Notes: generated from the letters alone by a model not told the origin. Counted from the stretch's first letter, positions 1 to 14,100 are shown. The stretch is DNA of 64,000 nucleotides from Staphylococcus gallinarum (GCF_000875895.1 NZ_JXCF01000001.1:62001-126000); one strand, 5' to 3'. Translations and numbers: made by a program.

Positions 1-123
1 CACAGCTAGTTCAACATCATGATCATAAGTCAATTAGCAATTTTTATTTAATCAACCCAGAAATTTAATAGATCTAATGTTAACTTCCCAGCATAACTCT
101 AATTTCACAAACTCTAGAAACAC
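1..123. other. intergenic, nothing recognised
   Basis: AT-rich sequence downstream of rpsR. I see no coding potential, hairpin with a T-run, or repeat apart from the rpsR terminator that follows it. The gene beyond the left edge is outside the window. Confidence 0.5.
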
Positions 124-153
124 AAAAAAACCCGTAAGCCTATGCCTACGGGG
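124..153 (-). terminator. rpsR terminator
   Basis: The arms CCCGTA and TACGGG pair, and the stem is extended by GC/GC inside. On the minus strand the hairpin is followed by seven T. It lies 20 bases after the rpsR stop codon. T-runs on both sides would also let it act on the plus strand. Confidence 0.9.
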
Positions 154-174
154 TTTTTTCAGATACAATAACTA

Positions 175-417
175 TTATTGTTCTTCTTTAACATATGGTA
201 ATAATGCCATATGACGAGCACGTTTAATAGCTAAAGTTAACATACGTTGATATTTAGCTGAAGTGCCTGTTACACGACGTGGTAAAATTTTACCGCGTTC
301 TGAGATAAAACGTTTTAATAATTCTGTGTCTTTATAGTCGATGTGTGTAATTCCGTTTGCTGTGAAGTAACAAACTTTTTTACGACGACGTCCGCCTCTT
401 CTTGGTCCACCTGCCAT
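175..417 (-). CDS. rpsR: 30S ribosomal protein bS18
   Basis: This 80-residue protein is the usual length for bacterial S18. It has the basic N-terminal tract ([16 protein letters not shown]) and the conserved [22 protein letters not shown] core. S18 binds S6 on the platform of the small ribosomal subunit. The ATG is preceded by GGGAGG at 9 bases. In staphylococci rpsR normally follows ssb directly as the last gene of rpsF-ssb-rpsR. Here 19 kb of NRPS genes lie between ssb and rpsR, and rpsR has its own promoter. The identification is secure; the location is what is unusual. Confidence 0.98.
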   Translation of the reverse strand: MAGGPRRGGRRRKKVCYFTANGITHIDYKDTELLKRFISERGKILPRRVTGTSAKYQRMLTLAIKRARHMALLPYVKEEQ

Positions 418-516
418 GGTTAACTGCCTCCCTTGTTGATTATTTTTTTATAACGTTCATATGCGTTCTTTATCAATCACTCTATGGCGATTCATGTTTA
501 TACGTTTCTATTATTA

Positions 517-552
517 AAAGATTTATAATATGTGTGAAATATTGTATTAAAT
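517..552. repeat. inverted repeat IR-L at left edge of NRPS island
   Basis: Read on the minus strand, this 36-base segment matches the plus strand at 19345-19380. About 31 of 33 aligned bases agree, with two 3-base indels. The longest exact block is ATAATATGTGTGAA (plus strand, 525-538), which recurs inverted at 19356-19369. The left copy is itself a hairpin: AAAGATTT (517-524) pairs with AAATCTTT (549-556). It lies in the rpsR leader. It could be the end of the inserted segment or a duplicated piece of the original ssb-rpsR spacer. Confidence 0.7.
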
Positions 553-581
553 CTTTACGTGTGTGTATATGTGCACCACTA

Positions 582-610
582 ATAGTATAAAATTATATGA
601 CATTTGTCAA
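582..610 (-). promoter_or_regulatory. candidate rpsR promoter
   Basis: On the minus strand there is a perfect TTGACA at 605-610, followed by TACTAT (582-587, 17-base spacer) or TATACT (584-589, 15-base spacer). Transcription would start near 575 and give rpsR a leader of about 160 bases. This promoter would replace the one lost when rpsR was cut off from rpsF-ssb. Confidence 0.65.
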
Positions 611-704
611 TATGTTCTAAACTATAAATACACATTTCATAGTAATATTTTCATCTTTCAACAATTCAACGCATAAAATATCACATATCACTCAATCATC
701 ACAA

Positions 705-1400
705 TTAGTGATTTAAGACGAGTTTGATTTTTTCACTGAATCCATCGTATTGGTTATTGATAAAGAAATGTCCGCCATCGAAAAATTGATAATCAACTTG
801 GCCTCTCGTTAAATCTGACCACTTGTAGATATCTTGATCACAAATCTTATCTTGTTTTCCAACAAAGACAGAAATATTTGCTTTTACTTTTTCAGCTTTA
901 GGCTTATTATCGTAGTAATCTATTGCTAAGAAGTCATTCTTTAAAGAAGGTTTTACAAGTTCCCATAGTTCTTCGTGAGCTAATACCTCTTCTGGTGTAC
1001 CGCCTTTATCTTTAATAAATTGCTTAAATTCTTCGTCAGTCATATTGGCAATATTATTGTTACGGTCTATGCAGCCTATAGGTTCACTTGCGCAGAGAAT
1101 CATATGCTCAGGTCTATAACCTAGTTCATCTAATTTGTAATATAATTCATAAGCTAAAATAGTTCCTAAGCTATAACCAAGTAGGATAAATGTTTCTGGC
1201 TCTTCTTTAACAATTTGATTTGCTAAATCATCAACCATGTCTTCGATGCTATCTAGTGCATCTTCAATCAGTCTTTCACCACGACCAGGTAACTCTAATG
1301 GTTTAAATTGGATGTGGCTCGGTAATTTGTCTTTCAACGGATAATATAAGGTTTTGCTTCCCCCTGCAAACGGAATACAAAATAATGTTGTCTTTGCCAT
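705..1400 (-). CDS. type II thioesterase of the NRPS locus
   Basis: This alpha/beta-hydrolase thioesterase resembles SrfAD and GrsT. It has the N-terminal CIPFAGGSKTLYY motif, the nucleophile elbow GYSLG with its serine, and the late histidine motif GGHFF. Such stand-alone enzymes clear stalled or wrongly loaded acyl groups from carrier domains. Translation from the ATG at 1400 is preferred because AAGGGGCG lies just upstream; this gives about 231 residues and begins 11 bases after the phosphopantetheinyl transferase stop. Only a weak 5-bp hairpin overlaps its stop codon, so transcription may run on toward rpsR. Confidence 0.92.
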   Translation of the reverse strand: MAKTTLFCIPFAGGSKTLYYPLKDKLPSHIQFKPLELPGRGERLIEDALDSIEDMVDDLANQIVKEEPETFILLGYSLGTILAYELYYKLDELGYRPEHMILCASEPIGCIDRNNNIANMTDEEFKQFIKDKGGTPEEVLAHEELWELVKPSLKNDFLAIDYYDNKPKAEKVKANISVFVGKQDKICDQDIYKWSDLTRGQVDYQFFDGGHFFINNQYDGFSEKIKLVLNH

Positions 1401-1411
1401 ATTCTCGCCCC

Positions 1412-2044
1412 TTAACATATACATTCTGCATTAAATGTATGTGTGATGTCTGTGAAATTTACTTTTATATCTTGATTAGCAGTTTCTAAAATTATTGATA
1501 ATGCATATTGATTAAATAATAATTTATGAAAACTGGATAAACGTTGTTCTTGATTATTTACTAATTCAATCATCTTATAAGTGTGTCCTTCTGGCGTAAT
1601 TGAAAAGCTATCTAACGCTTTATATATTCCAGTTCCAAGCATCTTGATATAACATTCTTTCAATGTCCACACTTCAAAAAAACGGTTCAACTGTGCTTGT
1701 TCATTGTTATCTTTCTTGATGTATTGATATTCAGCCTGCGCAAAATAATTTTTGGCAATCGTTAAGTCGATAGGTTCTACTTTTTCTATATCAATACCTA
1801 CATTCATGTCACTAACGATACAAACCGAAAAACCATCCGTATGCGAAATATTTAAGTGTTTGTTATATGGCCTATACAACAAAGGTTTCCCATAATCGCC
1901 TGTTTTAAACGCAATATCGTCAATTTCATGACCAGTTGCCGCTTTAACACAAAAACACTTAAACAATTCTGAGTATTTAGCATTACGTCGTTTATTTTGA
2001 TAAATTGAATCACTGGTATCTAATAAATATACAGTAACTTCCAC
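1412..2044 (-). CDS. Sfp-type 4'-phosphopantetheinyl transferase
   Basis: This 210-residue protein carries the Sfp-family signatures: HISHTDG-like NISHTDGFSVC, the Mg-binding GIDIEKV, and FFEVWTLKECYIKMLGTGI. It transfers the phosphopantetheine arm of CoA to carrier-domain serines and should activate the five carrier domains of the neighbouring synthetase. It starts with GTG behind GGAAGTGAT, 73 bases after the synthetase stop. A 9-bp hairpin lies in that gap. The usual S. aureus analogue is AusB, but this gene accompanies a different synthetase, so I give no symbol. Confidence 0.93.
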   Translation of the reverse strand: MEVTVYLLDTSDSIYQNKRRNAKYSELFKCFCVKAATGHEIDDIAFKTGDYGKPLLYRPYNKHLNISHTDGFSVCIVSDMNVGIDIEKVEPIDLTIAKNYFAQAEYQYIKKDNNEQAQLNRFFEVWTLKECYIKMLGTGIYKALDSFSITPEGHTYKMIELVNNQEQRLSSFHKLLFNQYALSIILETANQDIKVNFTDITHTFNAECIC

Positions 2045-2083
2045 TGTATCACTTCCACATTTTGTATTAGCAAAGCAATTGAA

Positions 2084-2105
2084 GCAGCAAATAAGTATTT
2101 GCTGC
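2084..2105 (-). other. hairpin between synthetase and PPTase genes
   Basis: A perfect 9-bp stem (GCAGCAAAT with ATTTGCTGC) closes a 4-base loop, 13 bases after the NRPS stop codon. No T-run follows it on the minus strand, so it is more likely an mRNA stability or processing element, or a partial attenuator, than a terminator. Confidence 0.7.
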
Positions 2106-2117
2106 CTCAGTTGTTGC

Positions 2118-5100
2118 TTAGAAATTATTTTTTGGATGACTGATCATTTTTGAAAGTATTTCATTATCTGTCGGTTTCCACTCGAAGTTTAGTTTTTCTA
2201 AGATGTAATTTGTCTTAAAGTCTAATACTTCAAAGTGAGATTTGTTAAACATATTGTTATCTAGGATGCCTGTGTGTAATAAGAAATCATTTATTTCATC
2301 ACTCTTAATACCTTGTTCAATACATTCCATTAAGAAGTCCATAAAGTCATTCCATTGAATATTCTCGATGTGATAATCATGTTGATTATAAACATTCATC
2401 AATTGCGTTAATGTAAGATGATGTGTGTTGTAAATGTGATGAATCTCATTCGTCAACTGGTTGTTTTTAATCAATGTACTACAAGCTTCAGCGGCTTGGT
2501 CTACTGGTGTGAACTCTAAGCTATCATCTGGTAAGTCTGGGAATTTTTCCAGTTTCTTGAATGATTTAATAACGCTATAGAAGGCGTTATTTTCTTCATT
2601 TTTCTGGAATAAACCAGTTCGAGAATCACACTGTAAGTTACCCAGTCTGTAAATATTTGTTTCTACGCCTTGTTTACGGCTATCGATTAATATTTTTTCA
2701 GCTTCAATTTTACCATCTAAGTACACGTTGTTTGGTTTTTGACCAATATCTACATCGTATTCAGAGAATGTTAATTGCGCCTTGTCTTCAACTTTACCTG
2801 AAGCAATTGAAATGGTAGACATATGGTGAATTTCTTTTGCTTTACCATCTTGTGCAAATTGGATAATTTGTTCAATACCACCAACGTTGGCACCATATGA
2901 TGCATCTTTTGTTGCAAAGTGATTTACATTGGCTGCAGCATTAACAATTAAATCAATTTCTTCTGACAATGCTGCATATGTTGATTCACCCATACCTAAT
3001 TGAGGTGATTCGATATTACCTTCAACAATGTGAATTCTATTTGCAAATGACTCATCAATTTGAGATTCAAAATAGTAAACCCAGTTGTTATGCAATTTCG
3101 TTTCTCCAGTAATCTCTTTATTACTTCGAACCATCACATAGATATCAAAGTCAGTATCTTCTAGTAAGTTGTTTAGTAAATAAATACCAAAGAATCCAGT
3201 CGCACCTGTGAGTAATACATTTTTATTAGACTTAACCGCTTCAACATCAATAACCTCATAATTTGCTGCACTATTTTCTTTATAGCTTTCAATTTCTTGA
3301 ATGAAATCATTGCTGAATTGATGTGGCTGTTCTAAGTTAAACTCTTTTAACGATGCTAACTTAGTCAATAAGTTCGTGTCAGCACTATCATCTAACGCTT
3401 CGCTGATGCGCTCTATCGTCTGTAGCTCAAACAAGTCTTTAATAGAAATATTATATGTCTTAGATAACTCTGAAGTTAACTTGATTGCTTTAATTGAATC
3501 GCCACCAATTTCAAAGAAGTTATCGTACACGCCAACTTGCTCTACATTCAAGACATGCTTAACCGCTTCAACTATTGTTGCTTCAGTTGCATTTCTAGGC
3601 TCAACATAAGTCTTGCTTTCTACCTCAATTTCAGGTAATGCGCGTTTATTCAATTTACCATTTGCAGTCAACGGTAATTGCTCGATTTGCATCATATATG
3701 CAGGAACCATGTAGTCAGGTACTTTCTTCCCTAATTCAGCTTTGATATCACTGAATGAGATTTCTTGATCTGAAACTAAGTAAGCGCAAATAGATAAATC
3801 ATCTCCAACCATTTGTCTAACGATTACACCTACATCTGATATACCATCAATTCTACGTAAATGACTCGCAATTTCTCCAAGCTCAATACGGTAACCACGG
3901 ATCTTAACTTGTTCATCGATACGTCCAATATATTCAAGTTCACCATCTGCTCTCCATTTTGCTAAGTCACCAGAACGATATAATTTACCTTCACCAAATG
4001 GATTGTCGATAAATTGTTGTTCTGTTAAGCCTGGACGGTTTAAATAACCATGTGTAACTGCAATGCCACCGATACAAAGCTCGCCAGGAACACCAATACC
4101 CATTAGATTATTCTTCTCATTTAAAATATAAATTTGAACATTTGAGATTGGTCTACCAATCGGAATAATATCGTATGTTTCACTTGGATATAGTGGATTA
4201 CACACCACTTCAATCGATGCTTCTGTTGGTCCATATAAATCTATAAGTAGAGAATTATTTGGTCTACCCAGCAAGTCATTAAATCGATTAACTTGTTCTG
4301 GTTTCAACGCTTCACCACTTGATGGAATATAGTTTATTGACGCAATATCATCCATTCTATTTGTGGACTTAATGTAATCAATAAATACCCCTAGCATTGA
4401 CGGTACAAAGTGAACCATTGTAATTTCATGTTCTTGAATCATTGTTGCTAGTTTATCTGGGTTACCTTCTTCTCCAGATGGTAGCAGTACTAATTGTGCA
4501 CCTACCATAGCAAATCCAAAGATTTCCCAAACAGACACATCAAATGTATAAAGTGTCTTGAATAGTACCTTGTCTTCACTATTAATGTCGAATTCTTTAA
4601 TCATCCAATTAATTCGGTTCATAACACCTTCGTATGATACGATTACGCCTTTTGGATTACCTGTAGTACCAGATGTGTAAATGATATACATTAAATCATC
4701 GGCAGTGACAACACTTGGTAAATTCTCAGTTGGCAGATGTTCTAATTCAGACTTGTCAGCTAAGTTAATGATGTGACCTTCATACTCAATCTGCTCATCT
4801 AGTGTCGCATCCGTCAATAATATCTTAGGTTGGCTGTCGTTTAGCATATAGTTAATACGATCCGTTGGATTGTGAGGATCAATTGGTACATATGCGCCGC
4901 CTGCTTTTAAGATACCGTAAATACCAATCATCATCTCTAAACTACGTTGAGTCAGCATTCCAACTACCATGTTTGGTTTTACGCCTTCAGCACGTAATTT
5001 ATATGCAAGTTGATTTGCTTTATCGTTCAACTCTTGGTACGTCAAACTTTCTCCTTCATAAACGATGGCAGTACGATTCGGTGTTTGTTCAACTTGTGCT

Positions 5101-8100
5101 TCGAAATGATCCATAAATATACGTCTATTATCTAAAGTTTCACGCGTATTATTGAACTCACCAAGGATTAACGTTCGCTCATCGGCTGTTGCCATATTAA
5201 TATCGCCAATATTATGTTCTGGTTGTTGTACGACATTAGCTAATAGTTCAATGTAATGTGCCAACATACGTTCAACTGTTTGATGTTCGAAAAGTTCCGC
5301 ACCGTATTCAATAGAAACCTTATAATCGCCATCATCTTCAATCATCATGTTTAAGTCGAACTTAGCGTTGATATTTGTTGCTTCTTTCGGTTCAACAATC
5401 CAATCTTCGATATCTAGACTTTCTTTTTCATTATTTTGCAGTGTGAATAACACATCAAATAATGGATTTCTTGTTAGATCACGTTTTTCTACGATTTCGT
5501 CGACTAATTCTTCCAATGGATATTCTTGATGGTCATATGCCTTCAATGAAACATCTTTCACTTCATTTAACAATTGTTTAAATGATTTATTACTTTCAGG
5601 ATATGCTCGCATTGGTAATGTATTTACAAACATGCCGACGATATTTTCAGTATCTTGGTGTGTACGACCAGCAATTGAACTGCCGACAACAACATCTTCT
5701 TGTCTGCTGTATTTATGCAATAACACCATAAATGAAGACAATAGAATCATGAAGTCTGTACAACCTGTTTTTTGTGTTAGACGATTGATTGCATGTCTAG
5801 TTTCTGCTGGTATTTGTGCACTTACTGTCTTACCAGTAAAGCTTTGTGATTTCGGTCTTGTGAAATCATACGGTAAGTCTAATACAGGTGCCTCTTCTTT
5901 AAATTGTGATAACCAGAACTCACGTTGTTCACTTAAATCACGTGTACTCATCCATTCGCTATAGTCTTTATATTGTACTTTCAACTCTTCTAATGTTTGA
6001 TCGTGATATAAAGCCGTAAATTCTTTAATGATTAAATTAATTGAAAAACCATCTGAAATAACATGGTGAATATCAAATAATAATACATAACGTGACTCTG
6101 CTACTTTAACAATTTTAACTTTTAGCAATGGCGCTTGGCTTAAATCAAATGGTTGTACGAAATCATCTAATAATGTTTCGTAATGATCTGTACTAATTTC
6201 AGCATATTCTACATTGATTTCAGCTGAATCGTTAATCACTTGAACAGGTTCACCATCGATTGTTTCGAAGTGAGTACGCAATGTTTCATGACGTTCTATT
6301 AATGTTTGGAATACATTTTGCACACGTTCAGGATCAACTTCACCTTGAATTTCTAACATACTTGGCATATTATATGCGGTTTGACCTTTCACCATTTCAT
6401 TAAGGACATAAAGTCGTTTTTGTGGTGATGAAGTTGTATAGTATGGCTGTTCTGCTGCTACTGGAATATGTTGTGCCGTTGTTTCATTCGCATGTTCATC
6501 AACAACTTTAGCTAGTTGAGCTATTGTTGGATTTTCAAACATAGCCTTCAATGGTAAACGCACACCGTTTGTAGCTTCAATCTTATTAATAATACCAATC
6601 GCTTTTAATGAATGACCACCAATTTCAAAGAAATTATCGTGAATACTTACTTGATCGATATTAAGATTAGCTTCATATATAGCTGCTAGCATTGCTTCTG
6701 TATCATTCGTAGGTGCTACGTATGCTTTACTTTCCACTTTGATTTCAGGTAATTTTTTCTTATCTAATTTACCGTTTGAAGTCACAGGTAACTGATCAAT
6801 CTGCATCATATATGACGGTACCATATAGTCTGGTAATTTTTGACTTAATATAGCTTTTACATCATCATTATCGACTGCTTTATCAGATACGAGATATGCA
6901 CAAATTGCTAACTCTTCTCCTGCCATTGGTTTAGCAACGACTGCTACATCTGAAATGTAATCAATTTGTCCTAGTAAGCTTTCAATTTCACCTAACTCAA
7001 TACGGTAACCTCTAATCTTAACTTGCTCATCAATACGACCAAGATATTCTACGTTACCATTCGCACTCCATTTAGCTAAGTCGCCTGTACGGTATAACTT
7101 TCCTTCGCCGAATGGATTGTCGATAAATTTCTCTGCTGTTAAATCTGGTCTGTTGAGGTAACCTTTTGTCACACCAACACCGCCGATACAGAGTTCTCCA
7201 GGAACGCCAATACCCATTAGATTATTATCTTCATTCATGATATAAGCTTGAATATTAGCAATTGGTTTACCAATAGGAATCGTGTCATATGTTTGATCTG
7301 CAGTACATGGATAATAGATTACTTCAATAGAAGCTTCTGTTGGTCCATATAAGTCAATCAACAATGAATCATTTTGCTTACCAATGATTGCATTAAATTG
7401 ATTTACTTGTTCTGGTTTCAATGCTTCTCCACTTGCCAATACATAATTAACTGTCGCAATGTTCTCTACTTTGTTAGTTGATTTTATAAAATCAATAAAC
7501 ACACCTAACATAGATGGCACAAAGTGTACCATTGAGATTTGATGTTGTTCTAATAGATCAGTAATTTTTTCTGGATTACTCTCTTCTCCAGATGGTAATA
7601 GCACGGCTTGACCGCCTATCATAGCGAATCCAAAGATTTCCCATACCGACACATCAAATGTAAATGGTGTCTTGAACAGAATCGTATCTTCACTACTAAT
7701 ATGATATTTATCAATCATCCAGTTCAGACGATTCATGACACCTTTATAAGGTACCATTACACCTTTAGGCTTACCTGTTGTACCTGATGTATAGATAATG
7801 TACATCAAGTTATCAACTGTAGTTACAGGTTCTAAATTGTCTGTTGCTTGTGTTGCAATCATCGTGTCTTCAGTCAAATCAACAACTTTATTATCAAATT
7901 CAATTGATTCATCTAATGCTTGATCTGTCAGCAGTACACTTGGTTGACTATCACCTAAGATATAGTTAATACGATCACTTGGATAATTAGGGTCAATCGG
8001 TACATAGGCACCACCCGCTTTTAAGATACCGTATATACCAATCATCATTTCTAAACTACGATTTGTCAGTAAACCGACTGGCGCATCAGGCACAATGCCT

Positions 8101-11100
8101 TCCACACGTAAATAATTAGCTAATTGATTTGCCTTCGCATTGAGTGCTTGATAAGTCAAGCTAACCCCTTCATATGTGATGGCTGTCTGTTTTGGTGTTT
8201 TAGCGACTTGTGCCTCAAATCTTTCTAAAAACGTTTTTGTATTATTTAATGGGACATCGGTATTATTGAATTCATTAAATATAATATCTTGTTCTTGTTG
8301 TGTAATCATTTCTAGATGACTGATGTTTTGTTCAGGTTGTTGTACGCTGTGCTCTAAGATTTCAACATAATGTGCCAACATACGTTCAACCGTGTCACGA
8401 TCGAAGAGTTCTTGCGCGAATTCAAGAGCAATGCTATAACCATTATCATCAAATATTGTCATGCTCAAATCAAATTTAGCATTAGTCGTTGATGGTTCTT
8501 TGTGTTCTACTGACCAGTCATCAATTTGCAAGCTTTCTTTTTCATTATTTTGTAACGTGAATAGCACATCGAACAATGGATTACGTGTTAAATCACGTGT
8601 CTCAACAATTTCATCTACAAGTTCTTCTAATGGATATTCTTGATTATCAAATGCTTGTAATGATGTTGCTTTCACTTCTTCAAGCAATTGTTTAAATGAT
8701 TTGTCACGCTCTGGGTAGGCACGCATTGCTAACGTGTTAACAAACATACCTAACATTTGCTCTGTTTCTTTATGTGTACGACCAGAGATCGGACTACCTA
8801 CAACGATATCTTCTTGTCTACTATATTTATGCAATAGCACCATAAATGATGATAACAAGATCATATAATCCGTTGCACCGGTATCTTGCGCTAATTGTTG
8901 AATTGCATTTCTTGTTGCTTCAGAAATAGATACATTAACTGATTCACCTGTGTAACTTTGATGGTTTGTACGTGAATAATCATAAGGTAAATCAAGTACT
9001 GGTGCTTCATCTTTAAACTGAGACAACCAGAATTCACGTTGTTCATTTAAGTCACGTGTATGCATCCATTCACTGTAATCTTTATATTGTACATTTAATG
9101 GTTCTAAAGTTTGATTATGATACAACTCTGTAAATTCTTTAATAATAAGATTAATAGAGAATCCATCAGAGATAATATGATGCATATCAAATAAAAGTAC
9201 ATAACGTTGTTCTGCACATTTAACCACTTTCACTCTTAATAAAGGTGCTTGTTCTAAGTTAAATGGTCTGATGAACGCATTTAATAATGGTTCATAATCT
9301 TCTGTATAAGCAACCTCATATTCTACATTTATTTGAACTTTATCTTCGACAATTTGTACCGGTTCACCTTCAACTGTATCAAAGTGTGTACGTAATGCTT
9401 CATGACGGTTCACTAATTTTTGGAATGCATTTTGAACACGTTCAACATCAACAGTCCCTCTAATTTCTAACATACTTGGCATATTATAAGATGTTTGACC
9501 GTCCATCATTTCATTCAATACGTATAGACGTTTTTGTGGTGATGATGCTAGATAATGTGTCTTAGTTTCAGCCAATGGTATCTCTTGAGTTGATGATGCA
9601 GTCGCTTCATTTTCGATAGCTCTAGCTAATTGTGCCACTGTCGAATTTTCAAAAATCGTCTTCAACGGTACACGTACAGATAATTGGCTTTCTAGTTCGT
9701 TAATAACACTAATTGCTCTTAGTGAATGTCCGCCTATTTCAAAGAAGTTATCTGTTGCACCTACGCGTTCAATATTTAACACGTTGCCAAAGATTGTCGC
9801 AATTGTCTCTTCCATTTCATCACGTGGTTCAACATAGGCTTTTGCCTCTAATTCAATATCTGGAAGTCCTTTTTTATCTAATTTACCATTAGCTGTAACT
9901 GGCAATTGTTCAATTTGCGTCATATATGTTGGAATCATATACTCAGGTAATTTCTTAGATAGGACCGCTCTTACTACGTCAAAATCTATCGTACGATCTG
10001 AAACAAGATATGCAGCGATCATTGCTTCGTCACTACCTTGTGGTGCTTTAGTGACTACAGCAGCTTCAGATACTGCATCGATTTGAGCAATCAAACTTTC
10101 AATTTCACCTAATTCAATACGGTAACCGCGTATCTTGACTTGTTCGTCAATTCTACCAAGATATTCTAATTGTCCATCTTTTCTCCATTTTACTAAATCG
10201 CCTGTGCGATACATTTTGCCAGAACCAAATGGATTATCAACGTACTTCTCAGCAGTTAAATCTGGTCTATTCAAGTAACCTTGTGTGACATTTGCACCAC
10301 CGATACACAATTCACCAGGTACACCAATACCTAACAAGTTATTATCTTCATTTAAGACATAACCTTGTGAGTTGGCAATAGGTCTACCGATAGGAACCTC
10401 TGTATAAGTTTGACCTGCAAAGACAGGATAATATGTTACCTCAACAGTTGTTTCAGTAGGTCCATATAAGTTGTATAGCAATGTTTGATTTGGTCCACCT
10501 AACAAGTGATTAAATTGATTTACATAGTCTACTTTTAGTGTTTCACCACTTGTAAATACATGATTTAACGAAACAATATCATCTTGACGGTGTGTTGTCT
10601 TAATGAAATCTATAAAGACGCTTAACATTGATGGTACAAAGTGTGCCATCGTAATATTATACGCATCGATTACGGAAGCTATCTTCTCTGGGTTACTTTC
10701 TTCTCCTGAGCGTAGCATGATAATTTCGCCACCCATAACTGCCCAACCAAAGACTTCCCAAATAGATACATCAAAGGTAAATGGTGTTTTGAATAATATT
10801 TTATCTGTAGAACCTAATTCGAAATAATCAACCATCCAATTAAGACGATTCATTACACTACTGTATGGAACCATAACACCTTTAGGTTTACCTGTTGTAC
10901 CTGATGTATAGATAATATACATTAAGTTTGTTTCATCTGTAACATGTGCCAAATTATCTGTTGGTAAGCTATCAAGGAAGGAATTATTTGTTAACTTGAT
11001 AATTTCCTTTTCGTATTTTATACCATAGCTTATATTTTCATCCGTGAGCAATACACGTGGATTACTATCTTCTAAAATGAAATTCGTACGCTCATGTGGA

Positions 11101-14100
11101 TGATTTGGATCCAACGGTACATATGCGCCACCTGCTTTTAAAATGCCATAAATACCAATCATCATTTCTAAACGACGTTGTGACATTATACCTACTAGGT
11201 CATTAGGTTTAACGCCCTCATTACGTAATTGATACGCCACTTGATTTGCACGTTCGTTCAGTGCTTTATACGTTAATGTTTCACCTTCAAATGTAATTGC
11301 TACTTTGTCTGGTGATTGTGCCGCATGTTGTTCGAAACGTTCAACAAGTGTCACAGTGTTATCCAATGGCTGATCCGTATCATTGAATTGGTTCAAGATA
11401 AGTTCAGTTTCTGCTGTTGTTATAATGTCGATATCACTAATAAGTTGTTCTGGTTGCTGCGTTGCATTCGCAATCACTTCGATAAAGTGGTTTAACATAC
11501 GTTCAACCGTATCTTTATCAAATAATTCTTCCGCATATTCTAACGAAACTTTATAGCCATCATTCTCATGAATTGTCATACTTAAATCAAATTTAGCATT
11601 AGTATAAGAGGCTTCCTTTTCTTCAACTGACCAATCTGATATTTCCAGACTATTTTTCTCATTATTTTGTAATGTGAATAGCACATCGAATAATGGATTA
11701 CGTGTTAAATCACGTGTTTCAACAATTTCATCGACAAGTGCTTCTAACGGATATTCTTGATTATCAAAGGCATTTAACGATTGGTCCTTCACTTCTGATA
11801 AGAATTGTGCAAATGATTTTTCACTTTCAGGGTAAGCACGCATTGGTAAAGTATTAACAAACATACCAATCATATTTTCTGTATCTCTATGTGTACGCCC
11901 AGATATTGGACTACCTACAACGATATCTTCCTGACGGCTATATTTATGCAACAGTACCATAAATGATGATAATAACACCATGTAATCCGTACTGCCTGTT
12001 GCTTGAGTCAATTGTTGAATATGATGCTGAACAGATGTAGGCATATCTACAGTTACCGTTTTACCTGTGAAACTTTGTTGGTTGGGTCTTGAATGATCAT
12101 ACGGTAAATCAAGTACTGGCGCTTCATGCTCAAATTGACTTAACCAGAACTGACGCTGACTATCCAAGTCTCTTGAGCGCATCCATTCACTATAATCTTT
12201 ATATTGTACATCTAATGGTTCTACCGCTTGACCATGATATAGCGCTGTAAATTCTTTGATAATCAAATTAATAGAGAAGCCATCAGAAACGATATGGTGC
12301 ATATCAAACAATAAGATAAAACGTTGTTCTGATACTTTAACTATACTAACTCTAATTAACGGTGCCTTACTTAAGTCAAAAGGTTGTACAAAGTCACTTA
12401 ATATACGCTCATAATCATCTGTCGTTACCTCATCGTAATCAACGACTACCGATGCAGAATCATTTATCACCTGTACAGGCTCTCCATCTTTAGTTTCAAA
12501 ATGCGTTCTTAATGCTTCATGACGATCTACGATTGTTTGAAAAGCATCTTGCACACGCGCAACATCTACATTACCTTTGATTTCTAACATACTTGGCATA
12601 TTGTAAGCCGTTTGACCATCTACCATTTCATTTAACACATATAAACGTTTTTGAGGTGATGAAGTCAGATAATATGGCTGCTGCTCTGCTTGCGGAATAC
12701 TTTGAGTGCTCGCATCTACCGCATATTGTTCAACCGTTTTAGCTAATTGTAGAATCGTTGGACTTTCAAAAATAATTTTTAGTGGCAAACGTGTGCCAAT
12801 TCGACTTTCTATTTGGTTAATAATGCCGATTGCTCTTAATGAGTGTCCACCGATTTCAAAGAAATTGTCAGTGATACTAACTTGTTTTAAATTTAAGACA
12901 TCTTCATAAATTGCGACTAGCATTGTTTCCATTTCTGTCGTTGGTGCAACGTACGCCTTGCTTTCTACTTTGATTTCAGGTAATGCCTTACGATTCAACT
13001 TACCACTTTGTGTTACTGGTATATCTTCAATTTGCATCATATAGCTTGGCACCATGTAGTCTGGTAATTTATGACTCAGCTCTAATTTGATTGCCTCTAA
13101 ATCAACGTTTTGTTCAGATACTACATAAGCGCAAATCGATAACTCTCCATCTAACATAGGTTTAGTAACCACTGCTACATCTAATAAATCTGTATTTTGG
13201 CGTAATACACTATCAATTTCGCCTAATTCAATACGATAACCACGTATCTTCACCTGTTCATCAATACGTCCTAAATAAGCGATGTTTCCATCAGCATTCC
13301 AACGCGTTAAATCCCCTGTGCGGTACATTTTACCTTCACCAAATGGATTGTCGACAAACTTTTCTGCTGTCAATTCAGGTCGATTCAAATAACCATTCGT
13401 TACATTAGTACCAGCAATACATAATTCACCTGCAACACCGATACCCATTAAGTGATTGTCAGCATCTAAGATATACGCTTGTGTATTAGCAATCGGTTTA
13501 CCAATTGGTATAGCATCATATTGTACATCAGCTACACAATCAAAGCTTGTTACATCAATAGTAGTTTCAGTAGGACCATAGAAATTCAATAACAATGTAT
13601 TATTCTTAGTCCCAATATGTTCATTAAACTGGTTAACTAGTTCTGGTTTTAATGCTTCACCACTAGCCAACACATATCTCAAGCTTGAAATTAAATGCGC
13701 TTGATCTGTCGCTTTGATAAAGTTAATAAACACACTGAACATAGACGGCACGAAATGTACCATAGTCGCTTTATTATTATGAATAAGTGACATTATTTTT
13801 TCAGGATTACCTTCTTCACCAGATGGCAATAGCGCTGCTTGTGCACCAATCATCGCGAAACCAAACACTTCCCAAACAGACACATCAAACGTAAATGGTG
13901 TCTTAAAGGAAATTGTATCTTCGCTCGTAATACCATAGGTTTCAATAATCCAATTCAAGCGGTTCATAACACTTTCTCCAGGTACAAGTACACCTTTTGG
14001 TCTACCTGTCGTACCAGATGTATAAATAACATACATTAAGTTAGAAACATCTGTATTATGTTGCAAGTTGTCTGTTGGCAATGACCAAATTGATTTATCC

